From NCBI RefSeq assembly GCF_001641265.1, contig NW_020167520.1, positions 2,046,001-2,110,000 of the forward strand: a stretch of DNA of 64,000 bases, read 5' to 3'. Positions 53,756 through 64,000 of the stretch are shown here, piece after piece. Below the pieces are notes generated by a model. It had not been told where the DNA came from. It ran no database searches and saw only the letters and a program-made list of their open reading frames with translations. A program made the translations under genes and the position numbers. This DNA comes from Pseudogymnoascus destructans. Taxonomy: Eukaryota; Ascomycota; Leotiomycetes; Thelebolales; Thelebolaceae. Position 1 is the stretch's first letter. Each line of letters starts with the position of its first letter.

Positions 53756-54309
53756 AGGATGAGGTTGTGGGTGGTAGGTGCCGTTTTAAGCGAGCCTTGG
53801 CAATTACGTTCCCCCTGTATCCTCGGATATTGCCTGAACCACGCCACTTTCATCAATATCTGCTTATATAATCATAATCATATTCTTTTTGTGGTCTGGC
53901 CCCTTTTGGGCTCACATTGGGTTGCCGTCACATTATTGAGAGACTTTTTGTCGCACAATTGACCATTTTTCATTTATATATTCTTGTTGCACAGTAACAA
54001 ATGAGTATAGACAAAGTGATGCATAATACCGTATCTGATTCCTATATTATCCACCAAAGACGGCCCGCCCTTCGTGGTATTATACAACTGCCGATATCGA
54101 TACAAACGATACCCGACGCCGCACTAAAGTATCCCCGGCTCCGATGTAGATCCCGCTTGATCTCATCATTGTCGACGACTCGAATGATTTCGCAGCTCGC
54201 CGACCTCAAAAACACTCCTGAAAACGCCCCGGGCCCTAACTGTATGATTATCTCTCCCTCACGCTCAAGCAGTTTCGGGGAGTCGTGGCCGAGTGCCGCG
54301 CACGCCGTT
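53756..54309. promoter_or_regulatory. Upstream region of the hybrid histidine kinase
   Basis: An open frame extends upstream of the kinase ATG to 54001 but its translation is not conserved-looking, so I treat it as 5' UTR and promoter. Confidence 0.4.
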
Positions 54310-57300
54310 ATGTCTGAGAGTCAGAGGGCGCAAGAGCTCAGGAAGTACGTACCCTTCCCCGCGCCAAGCATCACGCCCAACCATAATGATGCTGCAAAGA
54401 TGTTTGCCGCCGTGCCCACGCGCGTGCGCCCGAATTATGCTGACGGCGTTTCCTTCACGATAGGTTCTATGCGCCGTTTGATGATGGCTCCACGCCTGGC
54501 AGTGCCCAGGGTATCAACCAGTCCATCCTCGATGATGGGGCGCTGGGTGCATATGCGGAGCTGATCTTGTGGCGACTTCGTGGCACTCGGGCTATGGTCT
54601 CGCTCATAGACAACACCACTGAGTACTTCGTCGCTGGAGTTACCCGCCCTGAGAGCTCCTCGAACGAGATTACCACCAGCAATGACTTGTTTGGCTGCTG
54701 CACCATCGAAACTGCTGGAGGTCTCTGCGAGGTATGTCATCAGCCTAGTCACGTGGAGTGAACCTTTTCTAACCCGTCACCAGAATGTCATAGCAATGGA
54801 CGGAACTAAAGGGGAATATCCGTGCTTTGAAGTATCAAGTCTTCATACGCACCCGCGCTACGAACACCAGCCCGTTGTCAATGGGGCCATTGCCGCCTAC
54901 AAGTACTACGCGGGGACCCCTATTACCACGGCTCACGGGGTCAATATAGGGTCCTTGTTCGTGTTTGGCAACGAGTCACGGCCAAATGGTCTTACTGTGC
55001 GAGAAAGGAAATGTAAGACACAACTTTTCAATTCTGTGCCACACTAACACAAATATCAGGCTTGTTTGAGACGGCGGAAAATATAATGAAGCACCTTCAA
55101 AGTAAGAGGGAGGCAGCAGAGAGGCGCCGCGTCGCGTTGATGAGCACGGGCGTGGCCAAATTTTTGGAGCGGACGACGTGGCTTGGAGATGCAGATACGG
55201 ACTCGAATCCGGAATTTCCGTTGTCAAATAGCTTTGGGGAGAGTGAAGCTCAGCGCTCAAGCATGGAATCGACAAACATCACCAGTCAGACTTCAACCTC
55301 TGGCGATACTGACATAGACGGATGGCCTAAAAAGAAGGGGGCTTCAGAAATTGTGCTGGATAAAATCAAAAAGGCGTTGGATCATGCAGCCTATGTACTC
55401 CGAGAGTCTCTCGAATTGACTGCAGGCGGGGTTGTCTTCCTCGACACGGCTATCGGGCCCAGCCAACCCAAGGCTAGCACAGACTATTCTGATCCTATCC
55501 AGCCTAAGGCTAGCACAGACTATTCTGATCCTATCCAGCCTGACCTCGACAGCGTAACATCCGGGATCGGGGGCGTTGAGTTTGAGAATGATTTGACCTT
55601 CGAGAACGACTTGACGATGACGGGAATTGACCCGAAGTCTACGATACCCTCTGGCCAGGTCCGAGGGTTCTACGACGAGTATCGGCCAGTTCGAGTCCCA
55701 GCGTTGTCCTGCTCCAAACATGCATATCGGAGATCGAGAGCACTAGATGGGAAGACACTCCAGGATTTCATTGATATGTATCCAAAGGGAAACATATGGT
55801 ATATAGACGAGAAGGGATATTTTTCCTCCCTCGACCAAGACGACACCATTGGTAGCCCCCAAAGGGCCACCCCGATAGAGGGGAAGAGGTCACTTTATAA
55901 TATAGGCGCCGATTCTACGAGGCAAGCGGCCGAGGCTGCCATTTTATCAAAAGTTTTTCAGGGTGCTCGTCAAATCATTTTCTTGCCGTTGTGGGACGCA
56001 AGCGGAAGTAAGTGACCTCTCATTCCCTCGTAACGTCGCTAATTGCCCTAGGTCGCTGGCATTCCGGGTGTTTTGTCTGGAGCAATAATTCTTTTCCCGT
56101 CTTCACTGTCGATTCTGAGTTGGCGTATATATCTGCTCTGTCAAACTCTGTAATGGTTGAGATTAGCCGCTTAGACTCCATCATGGCCAACAACGTCAAG
56201 TCAGACTTCATCAGCAGCATATCTCACGAGTTCCGCAGCCCTCTTCACGGTATCCTTGCCAGCGCAGAGTTCTTGCACGACTCCGACCTTGATCAGACGC
56301 AGGATCAGTTAGTGGCGTCGATACGCACATGCGGGTCCGCGCTGCTGGATACGATCAATCATGTCTTGGACTATAGTAGGATCAACTCATTCCAGAAGAA
56401 GGACTCGTCCGGTTCATTCTCCAATGAGTTGGATCTTTCGGCCAATGTTGCCCTCCTCTGCGAGCGTGTCGTGGATGGATTGATCGCTACTCGCGGCTAC
56501 ACTGGCGTTGGCAATGAGGATACCACCGCGGACCCCGATTCCCCACATGATGCACCATATGCCCACCTAGTCGAAATCATTCTCGACTTCGAGGACAGAG
56601 ACTGGATGTTCAAGATCATTCCTGGAGCGCTACGCCGCATAATCATGAACACTGTCAGCAACGCCATGAAATTTACCAACACGGGATTCATCCTCATCCA
56701 GCTTCGCGTCAAACAAACCGACGGACGACAATCCGACCCGACGTCGAGAATAGGACAGAAGATCCTCGCTCTTAACGTTATTGACTCTGGCCGCGGGATG
56801 TCAAAGCAATACATGGAGCGCAAGCTCTACACGCCCTTTGCGCAGGAAGACCCCTTCATACCGGGAGTCGGTCTGGGCCTGTCCATCACGCGGAACATCA
56901 TCGCCCAGCTAAGCGGCAAGATTAACATCCGGTCCGAGCTCGGCAAAGGCACAGATGTCGAAGTCTTGCTCCCCCTCGCCCTCGCCGATACCAAAATCAC
57001 CTCAACCGAGATGAGTTCTACGCACGCGCACCGCAGTGCACCAGACCGTGAAGCTGCCGCGGCAGTCGAAGCTGTGCGTGCCCTCGCCCCAGGCAAATCA
57101 GTCGCCATCTGGCGCGCGCCCGCCCATACAGCCCGCACTCGTGACGACTCGCTCGCTTGGAAGACGGTAGCAGGGTACTGCAAGTCCTGGTTCGGGTTCA
57201 CGCTGCTGGCAAATCCCGATGCCACCACCCTCGCCAAGGCAGACTTCGTCATCAGAGAGTGCTCTCCCTTCGGCCCGGACGACGTCCCCCTCCCACCCTG

Positions 57301-58126
57301 TACATCCCGCGTCCTCAACCTTCAAGAGCGCATCGACCGTCCCTCAACACGACGCACGCACATGGATTCACCCCTATCGGAGGCGCTGTCCCTACCCACC
57401 GGCCCATTCAAGCTCGCCATCGCCATTCTCTCTCTCTTTCACGACCCCGCCCGCCGCGCCGCCCTCGAGGACGAAGCCGCAAATCCACACCCAGTCCGCT
57501 TTCTCAGCGATGAAATGGTGACGCAGCATTCCCGCGGCTGGTCCGCCGGGCCACCGACTCCCACTCCCGGAAACCGGCAAGAGGAAGCCCTGGTGCCAGC
57601 GCCCACTACGAAGGGCACATCGACATGCCACCCACGGACACCATTGAGCGCCCAGCCGCTCACCCTCGCGTCGCTATCGCTACCCGTGCCGACGCGCTCC
57701 CTCCACATCCTCGCCGTCGACGACAACGCGCTCAACCTGCTCCTGCTAACGCGCTATCTCTCCAAGCGACCCAGCGACATCGTCGTCACTGCACGCAACG
57801 GCCTCGAGGCTGTGACGGCCGTGCGTGCCGCCGCCGACCCCTTCGACGTCGTCTTCATGGACATCAGCATGCCGGGCATGGACGGCTTCGCGGCGACGCA
57901 CGCGATCCGCGTAATGGAGGCGGAGCGTGCGGAGCATGGGGTGAGTAGGGCGCGTATCGTAGCGCTAACGGGGTTGGCGAGTAAGAGGGATAGGGAGGAG
58001 GCGGAGAGGTGCGGGTTTGATGATTTTTTAACGAAGCCGGTGAGTTTTCGGTTAATTGGGAGGTTGTTGGAGGGGCTGAGTCGGGGGGGTGGACGGGTGG
58101 GGCTGGAGGAGGAGGAGGATGGGTGA
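54310..58126 (+). CDS. Hybrid sensor histidine kinase (GAF-HisKA-HATPase-REC)
   Basis: Cytosolic hybrid kinase of a fungal phosphorelay. Exons 54310-54344, 54464-54731, 54784-55012, 55060-56007 and 56052-58126 (3,555 nt, 1,184 residues). The 119-nt first intron is deduced from joining RAQELRK to FYAPFDDGSTPGS. A GAF-like sensor spans about residues 30-230 and beyond (AYAELILWRLRGTRAMVSLI .. EYFVAGVT). HisKA phospho-acceptor His is in SSISHEFRSPLHGILASAEF (about 551); ATPase N box NTVSNAMKFT, G boxes DSGRGMS and GVGLGLSI. C-terminal receiver domain: ILAVDDNALNL (about 1048), phospho-acceptor Asp in VVFMDISMPGMDGF (about 1096), and Lys in LTKPVS (about 1155). A perfect 12-residue duplication lies between GAF and HisKA (next entry). 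Class among the fungal groups not decided. Intact. Confidence 0.92.
55464..55535 (+). repeat. 36-bp in-frame tandem duplication in the histidine kinase
   Basis: Two copies encoding QPKASTDYSDPI differ by only two silent bases near the start (CAACCC versus CAGCCT), so this is a recent duplication in the linker before HisKA. Confidence 0.95.
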
Positions 58127-59763
58127 GAGGAGGTACTTGTATGGTGCCGTCGGTGTGCTTGGGTGAGCGAGTAGAGGAGGAAAAGGATGGGTGAGGAGAG
58201 GAGAGGTACATTGTGTGGTACCATCAGGCTACAAGAGCGAGGACGCGCGCACGATAATGTTCTTATTTTGGTCTACGAATTGGAATGGGTGACGAAGGAA
58301 GGAAAGGTTTTGGGAATTTGGAATTTGGAATTGGATGATAAAGGCTGGCATATAATATCCGAAGCACATCTTGAGGTAAAGCGATATATATCTATCTACA
58401 CTAGTATACTACTACATGGTCTGCATCTACGCAAAAACAATTTAGGAATTTAATGTCTAGACCACGAAATCTTTCGCGACCCCCAGCTGCCGCCTTCCCA
58501 TGCGCGAGAATGAATCTACTATCACCCCTCCCCCCCCCCCCCCCCTGCGCCCCAACTTCATCGTCATCAAGACAAGAGCACAGCAACGACCCATGTCCCA
58601 CAATCACCAAAGACACACGAGTCCCACAATCACCAAAGACACACGATTCCCATCCCACACCCATCGCCACCCCCCAAGACACGCCCCCAAACCCGCAAGT
58701 AAGCGAGACAAGACACACACACACGCCCAACCAACACCACCACCGATACCGTCCATCCCCACAACCGCGGCTCGGAAACACACGAACGACCCCACGCCCG
58801 GGCGCGCGCACGCCAGAGACATGACGTGTGCGAAACGGCAATGCGGGTAAGTGGTTGTCTTGATGCTGTACCCCGCTGGGGATGTACGTCAGAAGGGACG
58901 ATGACGGGGGCGGGTGTTTGTTGGGCTCGAGATGGGGTGTGGACCGGTGGGGTGGGGATGGGATTGGGGAGTTTAGAGGGCTGGGAGGTTCGGTGGGTGG
59001 GATTGATAGGTTTTAAAGAGCTGTGGGGGATGATGTAGGTTAAGTGAGGAGGTGGGAAGAGATGACTTAATGAGAACACCCCGTCACCTCTGACACATGG
59101 TCGTTCAAAGTTATCTAAACCCCTTGGCCTCGCTGTTCTAGTCAAGCCCAAGGACCGCAGGAGACGCACGCGGATATTGTGGGTTGAGGGGTGGGGTGAG
59201 GTTGAATTCTAGAGTAAGTAGGGTGAGGTGAGGTGAGGTTGGGCTGGAGGAATATATGTTGATGGGATGGGAGGGGGTGGGTGACGGCGGCGATGGGATG
59301 GCTTGTTTTGGCGTTGGAGATTGATTTGGTTGTGAGTGGTTTGAGTTCTGGAGTTGGGTTAGTGTTGGTTATGCTGTAATAGTTGGGTGAGGCTGTAGAA
59401 TAAGGACTTGGGATGGTTGGGAGTTATCCGCCTCATGTTTTATAAGCCGGAGTGGTGAATGTGGGCAGGGCAAGTCTTCAAAGTTTAAAGTTTCACGCAG
59501 TGCAGAGTTCCAACTCGTGGCATATCGACTTTAAATAAACTATTTATTCCTTTATAACATATTAATTCAATTCACTTGGATCACAATATGTAAGCAAGTA
59601 AACCAAGATTTTTATCATCTCATCAATTCACCACCATGTATATACCCGTCCCCTCCTCCTCTCCTCCTAACACACCACAGCCAATTTCCTTATTTAAAAG
59701 AAAAGAGGTGTAATTACATCATCCACCCTTCCGAAATTAAAACCCTCCGCAAGTATAGCCCGC
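58127..59763. other. Convergent spacer, low complexity
   Basis: About 1.6 kb, no gene. It contains a run of C near 58528-58544, a short direct repeat (CCACAATCACCAAAGACACACGA-like, about 58597-58645), and G/T-rich stretches. Overlapping open frames in all directions here reflect base composition. Confidence 0.5.
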
Positions 59764-60515
59764 TTACAAGGCGAGAGCAGCAAGGGCGAAAGCGGCGACG
59801 GATCCAAGGCCGGCCGAGAGCTTAGCACCGGCGCCAGTGGAGAAGGATGGGGTGGCCGGGCCGGTGGGGGTGGTGCCGTTGCCATGTTTTCCGCCGGTAG
59901 GGGCAGCGCCGCCGTGGACCTGGGTAGATGAGCAAACCGTCACATACACCGTCTCGGGTACACCTACAGTGGTGGCTGGAACAGCGGCGGCCTTGGTGGA
60001 AGATGGCGTGGCTGGAACAGCGGCGGCCTTGGTGGAAGATGGCGTGGCTGGAACAGCGGCGGCCTTGGTGGAAGATGGCGTGGCTGGGGCCGCAGAGGAG
60101 GCTGGGGCCACTGGGGCCGCGGAGGAGGGCGCAACCGTACCCTCATCGGCAGGGGGGTTCGCACAGAGGGCCTTGGTGGCGCTCAGGGTCTTGAGCTGGT
60201 CAGCGGGCTCGCACTTGGAGGTGACGCATCCGAGGGCGGCGCTGGTGATCTTGGCCTGGTTGGCGGCGATGCACTGGCAGGAGAACTCCTTCTGGCCGCA
60301 GCTGGTGGCGCTGCTGGTGGCATCGAGGATACACTGGACCTGCAGGGTGGGATGTGGGTTAGCTGGTGCTCGTGATAGACCGGATTGTGACTCTCGGTAG
60401 TGAACGAAGATGTCAAGGTGGGGGTACATACGGCGCAGGTTGGGATGCCGTGGGTATCCTGGGCGGTGGCGGCAGCGATGAGGGCCACAGCGGCGAAGGT
60501 AAGGGAGTACTTCAT
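59764..60515 (-). CDS. CFEM-domain GPI-anchored cell-wall protein
   Basis: 219 residues; exon 1 is 60515-60432 and exon 2 is 60339-59764, intron GTATGT..TGCAG. Signal peptide MKYSLTFAAVALIAAATAQ, then an eight-cysteine CFEM domain (PTCAVQCILDATSSATSCGQ, FSCQCIAAN, LGCVTSKCEPADQ, LCANPPADEG). The Ala/Pro/Ser/Thr stalk carries three perfect 12-residue repeats (PATPSSTKAAAV), followed by VYVTVCSSTQ and a hydrophobic C-terminal tail (LSAGLGSVAAFALAALAL) typical of a GPI signal. CFEM proteins of fungi bind haem or act at the cell surface in host or biofilm interaction; the role here is not determined. Intact. Confidence 0.93.
59974..60081 (-). repeat. 36-bp coding minisatellite, three perfect copies
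   Basis: Three identical 36-bp units in the CFEM-protein stalk (59974-60009, 60010-60045, 60046-60081). A candidate length-polymorphic site between strains. Confidence 0.97.
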
Positions 60516-63111
60516 CTTGATTGATTGATTGAATTGATTATCGCAAGTTAACGAGTGTGTGATGAGCAACGAGTGACTCTTGTGTTGTACAGGCTTGATA
60601 GATGAGTTGAAGCTGGAGTGGGTGAGGGAAGAGGAAAAGGAAAAGAAGGAGGAGGCGGCGAGTAGCTGGACTATATATGTGAAGCGGGTGGGGACATCTT
60701 TTGGGGGGGGAGGGGGGGGAGGGGGGGGAGGTGGAGGGAGGGATGTTCAGGGGTTGGGGGGGGGGGGGGGGAAAGGTGGAGGGAGGGATATGTTCAGGGG
60801 TGGGGGGAGGGGGGAAGGTGGAGGGAGGGGGGAAGGTGGAGGGAGGGATGTTCAGGGGTGGGGGGGGGGAAGGTGGAGGGAGGGATATGTTCAGGGGGTG
60901 GATGGTGGTAGTGGTGGTAGTATGTGGTAGTATGTGGGGGATGTTCCGGGGGGGGGGATGGTGTGGTAGTGGTGTGGGGAACTAGAGAGGTCGACAGGGA
61001 GGAGAAGGGAGGGAGGGGGAGGGAGAAGGGGAAGAGGCGAAGGGGAAGAGGCGAAGGGGAAGAGGCGAAGGGGAAGTTCCGCGTTTAGGGATGGCAATAA
61101 TGTTGAATGTGCAAAGTAACTGGAGGAGGGAATTAGAGGAAAGATACATGGCGATTGGTGGGTGTGGTGGTACGCTGAACTGCTGGAGATGGCGGATTGT
61201 AGTGGTTAGAGCAGGGTTGATATCACACTGTGAGTGGTGGCAAATTAATTTACAGTGTATTGACAATGCGTTGACAAGGTACTTTCAGGCACTACAGGGA
61301 CTGACGGCTGTGTTGACAGCTACTGACAACAGCCTGGCAGCAGCCTGGCAGAGGAGAAATCAGGAGAAATCAGGAGAAATCAGGGACGGACTGGATCGAG
61401 TAGAGAGGAAACATGGAAGAAACATGGAAGAAACATGGAAGAAACACGGAAGAAACATGGGATAAAACATTGCAACTGATACAACGACATGACGTAGAAT
61501 ACCTTCTTCGATGCGGTGAATATGGAATATGGAATGGAATATGGAATCTGGAATCTGGAATATGGAATATGGAATACAATATGAGTACTACTATCGTCAT
61601 GGCCGTTCGCAGCGACCACATTCATTCCATCCGTACAGAGTACAAGTAGGCACACTCGCATGCGCATAAAGGTACCTCGACGCACTACCACGCAACGCGG
61701 AGAGCAGTGTACCATAGCGTGTTAGTGCATGTACTGCTTAGTAAAAAAGTGGCAACAACAAACGGCTAGGGGCAAAAACAAGCTGGGGTGACTTGAAGAC
61801 GACGGAGTAGCAGCTCAATGCGGAAAACGAGAAGCGGCGCAAAAGGTACTTGGCATGTGTGTGGCAAATGGGTGGCTGCAGGAAGTACCCCGGTCGCTAA
61901 AGCCCCTAAACCCCATACCCATAGGTTTAGGGAGGCGCATGGGTTTTGGGAGGCGCATGGGTTTGAGGAGGCGGGGGGGAGTTAAGGAGATTACCATATG
62001 CTTACACATGCTTAGCACGCCGAGAAACAGCGCACCAGCACGGTTTGGCGGTTTGGCGAAATTAGAAATTAGGCATCACATGTTTTGCTGGCCTATTAGG
62101 GCGACAGGCGGGGCGGGCGAGGCGGGGGGAGGCCAGGCTCGGTGATTTAGATATTAGGATATGCAGGTGTCAGTTGGTTGTTTCCTAGAACAGTCAGTTC
62201 TGGAACACGGAGAGATGAATGGGAATAGGGACATTCAGCGGCGTTATTCAGCGGCGTTATTCAGCGGCGGCATAACATACATAGCTCATACAACATACTC
62301 ATACTGTACAACATACATCCCTCATCCCAACATACCTCATACATACAACATACTCATACAACATACCAGCTAAAGCATACTAATCCCCAACTCCCTCCCT
62401 AACCCCATTTCACATGCTTATTTCCTTGTTCAGTACTACCTTCCTTACCCTCGGCCCATCCGACGCATCTGTAGCCTGTTTAGGACCACCTTAATCCTTC
62501 GCCGAATACCCCCCAGCCTACACCTCCTTCCACCTCCACCAATCATCAGCACTGCATTCACCACGCAAATTACACACCGATATCCAAGCAAATCACCACC
62601 AACAAAACCACTACATGGCTGTACAACAACAACGCCTGCACTCACATGCATCCTGCCTACCCGCCCACCACCGTCCCAATCGCATCCCCATCTATTTATA
62701 TACCCCCCCCCTCATCTACCTCATCCACAATCTGCAAGTCTCGATGGTGGGCGTACTACGGGGCGATCCCTCCAACGCAAGGTCCTTGACACAACCGCCC
62801 ATCGCAATCTCCCCCAAACCAGGGCCCGCTCCTCGCAATCTCCCCCGGACTCGGATCGCTGAGGGTCGCCGACAGGTGGCGGCTGCAGGGGGAGAGGGGA
62901 TGGATGGGCCTTGCTCTGCCAGGGGAGAGGGCCCGACGTGACCGTTGGAGGTGCGCATGTGAAAGCTAGGTGGAGCACGGTCCTTGGTGGTGCTAGGCAA
63001 TAGGGGTTTTCATTATCTGTGGCCAGCCCTTGATGGCCTCACTCTTTCGCCTTCCCTCCTCCCTCTCTATCTCGATCTCTATTTCGAAAATAACAGCACT
63101 CTCCCACTCAA
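60516..63111. other. Gene-poor region of purine tracts and minisatellites
   Basis: About 2.6 kb without a supported gene. G-tract DNA covers about 60699-60960. Minisatellites: GAGGCGAAGGGGAA units at 61029-61077; CAGGAGAAAT units at 61349-61382; ACATGGAAGAA units at 61408-61460; GGAATATGGAAT-like units at 61515-61575; GGGAGGCGCATGGGTTT units at 61930-61972; ATTCAGCGGCGTT units at 62234-62270; CATACAACATAC units at 62275-62366. The promoter of the CFEM gene must lie in the first few hundred bases. Confidence 0.7.
60699..60960 (+). repeat. G-rich purine tract with quadruplex potential
   Basis: Repeated blocks of GGTGGAGGGAGGGATGTTCAG alternate with runs of 7 to 14 G on the plus strand, with many separate GGG runs at short spacing. 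This is a dense candidate for G-quadruplex or triplex formation, directly upstream of the CFEM gene. Confidence 0.85.
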
Positions 63112-64000
63112 TCACTCCCCCTTCTTCCCCCCCGAAAAACTCACCACAGCCCACTTCCCACTCCACGCCCACCGCCTGCCCTCCCCCTCGCCCTGCTCAG
63201 CCCGCAACTCCTCATCCTTCCCCTCCGGCAACCCAACTACCACATCCGCCTTACACGTCCGCAACGACAGCAGATCAACCCCCGACCCCCTTCCCATCGG
63301 CCCCAGCGCCTCCGCAAACGCCGTCGTAGGCGCCCACGCCGCGTCGGCAACGAGCTTGCGATAATTCAAATCCCCCTTGAACACCACGAGCGTGCTCTCC
63401 CTCAGGTCCTCATACAGCCGCGGCGCGCTCGTCGGGAGGCGCCAGAAGCTGCCCCCAGCCGTCCAGAAGGCGTTGGGGCGCATGCGCAGCGTGCCCTCGG
63501 CGTGCAGCCCGCTCCAGTGCGCGAACAGCGCCTCGAGCGCCGCCACCTCGTCATCCGCCAGCCGCGCGGGCGCGGTGCCCTCGCGCTCCTCCTCCTCCGA
63601 GGCCGTCTCGAAGAAGGCGCGCGGGTCGTGCAGCGCCGAGAGCAGAGCGGCGAAGTCGGCAGGCACAACGTCGGAGACAAACCAGGGGATGGATTTCGGG
63701 TGCAGCGTCACGCTTGTCGCGAGGCCCGTCGCGAGAAGGTACCCGGCCAACAGCAGGTCGGCGAACAGCTCGAAGCCCGCGTTGTCGAGGATGATGTCAA
63801 CCGTGCGCTCGCCGCCCGCGGCCTGCGCCTTGAGGAGCACATCGTACGCGGCGTGCAGGTCGTTGACGAGGATGTGCTTCTCGGCGGCCTTGCGCGCCTC
63901 GGAGCCCTGGAGCTTCTGGATGTCGGCATAGGAGAGCGACGTCAGCAGCGACAGGTCCGTCGCGTTGCCCCACAGGCTGATCTCGGCGATCTCGGTGAAG
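63112..64000 (-). CDS. ARMT1/DUF89-like damage-control phosphatase, 3' part (gene runs off the right edge)
   Basis: Metal-dependent phosphatase family related to yeast YMR027W and human ARMT1, thought to remove damaged phosphometabolites. The visible 296 codons run from FTEIAEISLWGNATDLSLLT at the edge to the stop at 63112. Conserved blocks: the metal-site segment DIILDNAGFELFADLLLAGY (Asp-Asn), WFVSDVVPADF (second acidic site), LVVFKGDLNYRKLVAD, TCKADVVVGLPEGKDEEL, and the end GKWAVVSFSG. No intron or frame break in this part. The family call rests on the DNAGFE, KGDLNYRK and LRTCKAD motifs and is firm; the exact substrate is not known. Confidence 0.88.
   Translation of the reverse strand, partial: FTEIAEISLWGNATDLSLLTSLSYADIQKLQGSEARKAAEKHILVNDLHAAYDVLLKAQAAGGERTVDIILDNAGFELFADLLLAGYLLATGLATSVTLHPKSIPWFVSDVVPADFAALLSALHDPRAFFETASEEEEREGTAPARLADDEVAALEALFAHWSGLHAEGTLRMRPNAFWTAGGSFWRLPTSAPRLYEDLRESTLVVFKGDLNYRKLVADAAWAPTTAFAEALGPMGRGSGVDLLSLRTCKADVVVGLPEGKDEELRAEQGEGEGRRWAWSGKWAVVSFSGGKKGE

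Noticed and set aside
54001..54309. Upstream extension of the histidine kinase frame
   Set aside because: Translation is not conserved-looking and the ATG at 54310 begins the usual fungal kinase N-terminus (MSESQRAQELRK).
58453..59169. Overlapping Pro/Thr/His-rich frames around 58.5-59.2 kb
   Set aside because: Open on both strands because of C/A-rich composition; no start context, domains or conserved pattern.
1..64000. tRNA, rRNA or other structured RNA genes
   Set aside because: Intergenic regions were read for A/B box and cloverleaf patterns by eye; none was convincing. A covariance-model scan would be decisive.

Overview
The window looks like nuclear DNA of a filamentous ascomycete (Pezizomycotina; Leotiomycetes is a guess). 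The evidence is the short introns (about 44-130 nt, GT..AG with CTRAY-like branch points), the orthologue set (UPRT, WAPL, Rheb, SerRS, P5B ATPase, NAP1, Ser3, SNF2, Gsh2, mitochondrial SSB, hybrid histidine kinase, CFEM-GPI protein), and several decayed DNA transposons whose stop codons look like repeat-induced point mutation (TGG to TAG, CAA/CAG to TAA/TAG).

Layout. 1-4050: 5' part of a uracil phosphoribosyltransferase gene (minus strand), divergent from a WAPL cohesin-release gene. 4440-9340: a Fot1-like relic, a frameshifted fungal protein-kinase-like gene and a pogo/Tigger-like relic with terminal repeats. 9730-17414: an apparently intact Ty3/gypsy chromovirus on the minus strand, with identical 313-bp LTRs, a 5-bp target duplication (GTAAA), gag and pol, a likely self-priming site, and an extra spliced gene in antisense between pol and the 3' LTR. 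18213-48000: ordinary gene-dense chromosome (Rheb, SerRS, P5B ATPase, NAP1, Ser3, a large SNF2 ATPase, Gsh2, an orphan protein, mtSSB), followed by a DUF4203-type membrane protein. 49303-53760: a second repeat-rich island with a gene broken by an element with terminal inverted repeats, a hAT relic, and the relic of a multi-exon gene. 54310-60515: a GAF/HisKA/HATPase/REC hybrid histidine kinase and a CFEM GPI-anchored protein. 60516-63111: purine-rich and minisatellite DNA. 63112-64000: 3' part of an ARMT1/DUF89-like gene.

The genes are mostly unrelated housekeeping functions rather than one pathway. Gsh2 (glutathione synthesis), Ser3 (serine synthesis) and UPRT (pyrimidine salvage) are metabolic; WAPL, NAP1 and the SNF2 ATPase act on chromatin; Rheb, the kinase-like gene and the hybrid histidine kinase are signalling proteins. 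The most unusual object is the retrotransposon: it is young, structurally complete, appears to carry the Tf1/sushi type of self-primer, and contains a two-intron antisense gene for a cysteine-rich/coiled-coil protein of unknown function. Three of the splice junctions deduced from conserved protein families need GC donors, which is high for one window.
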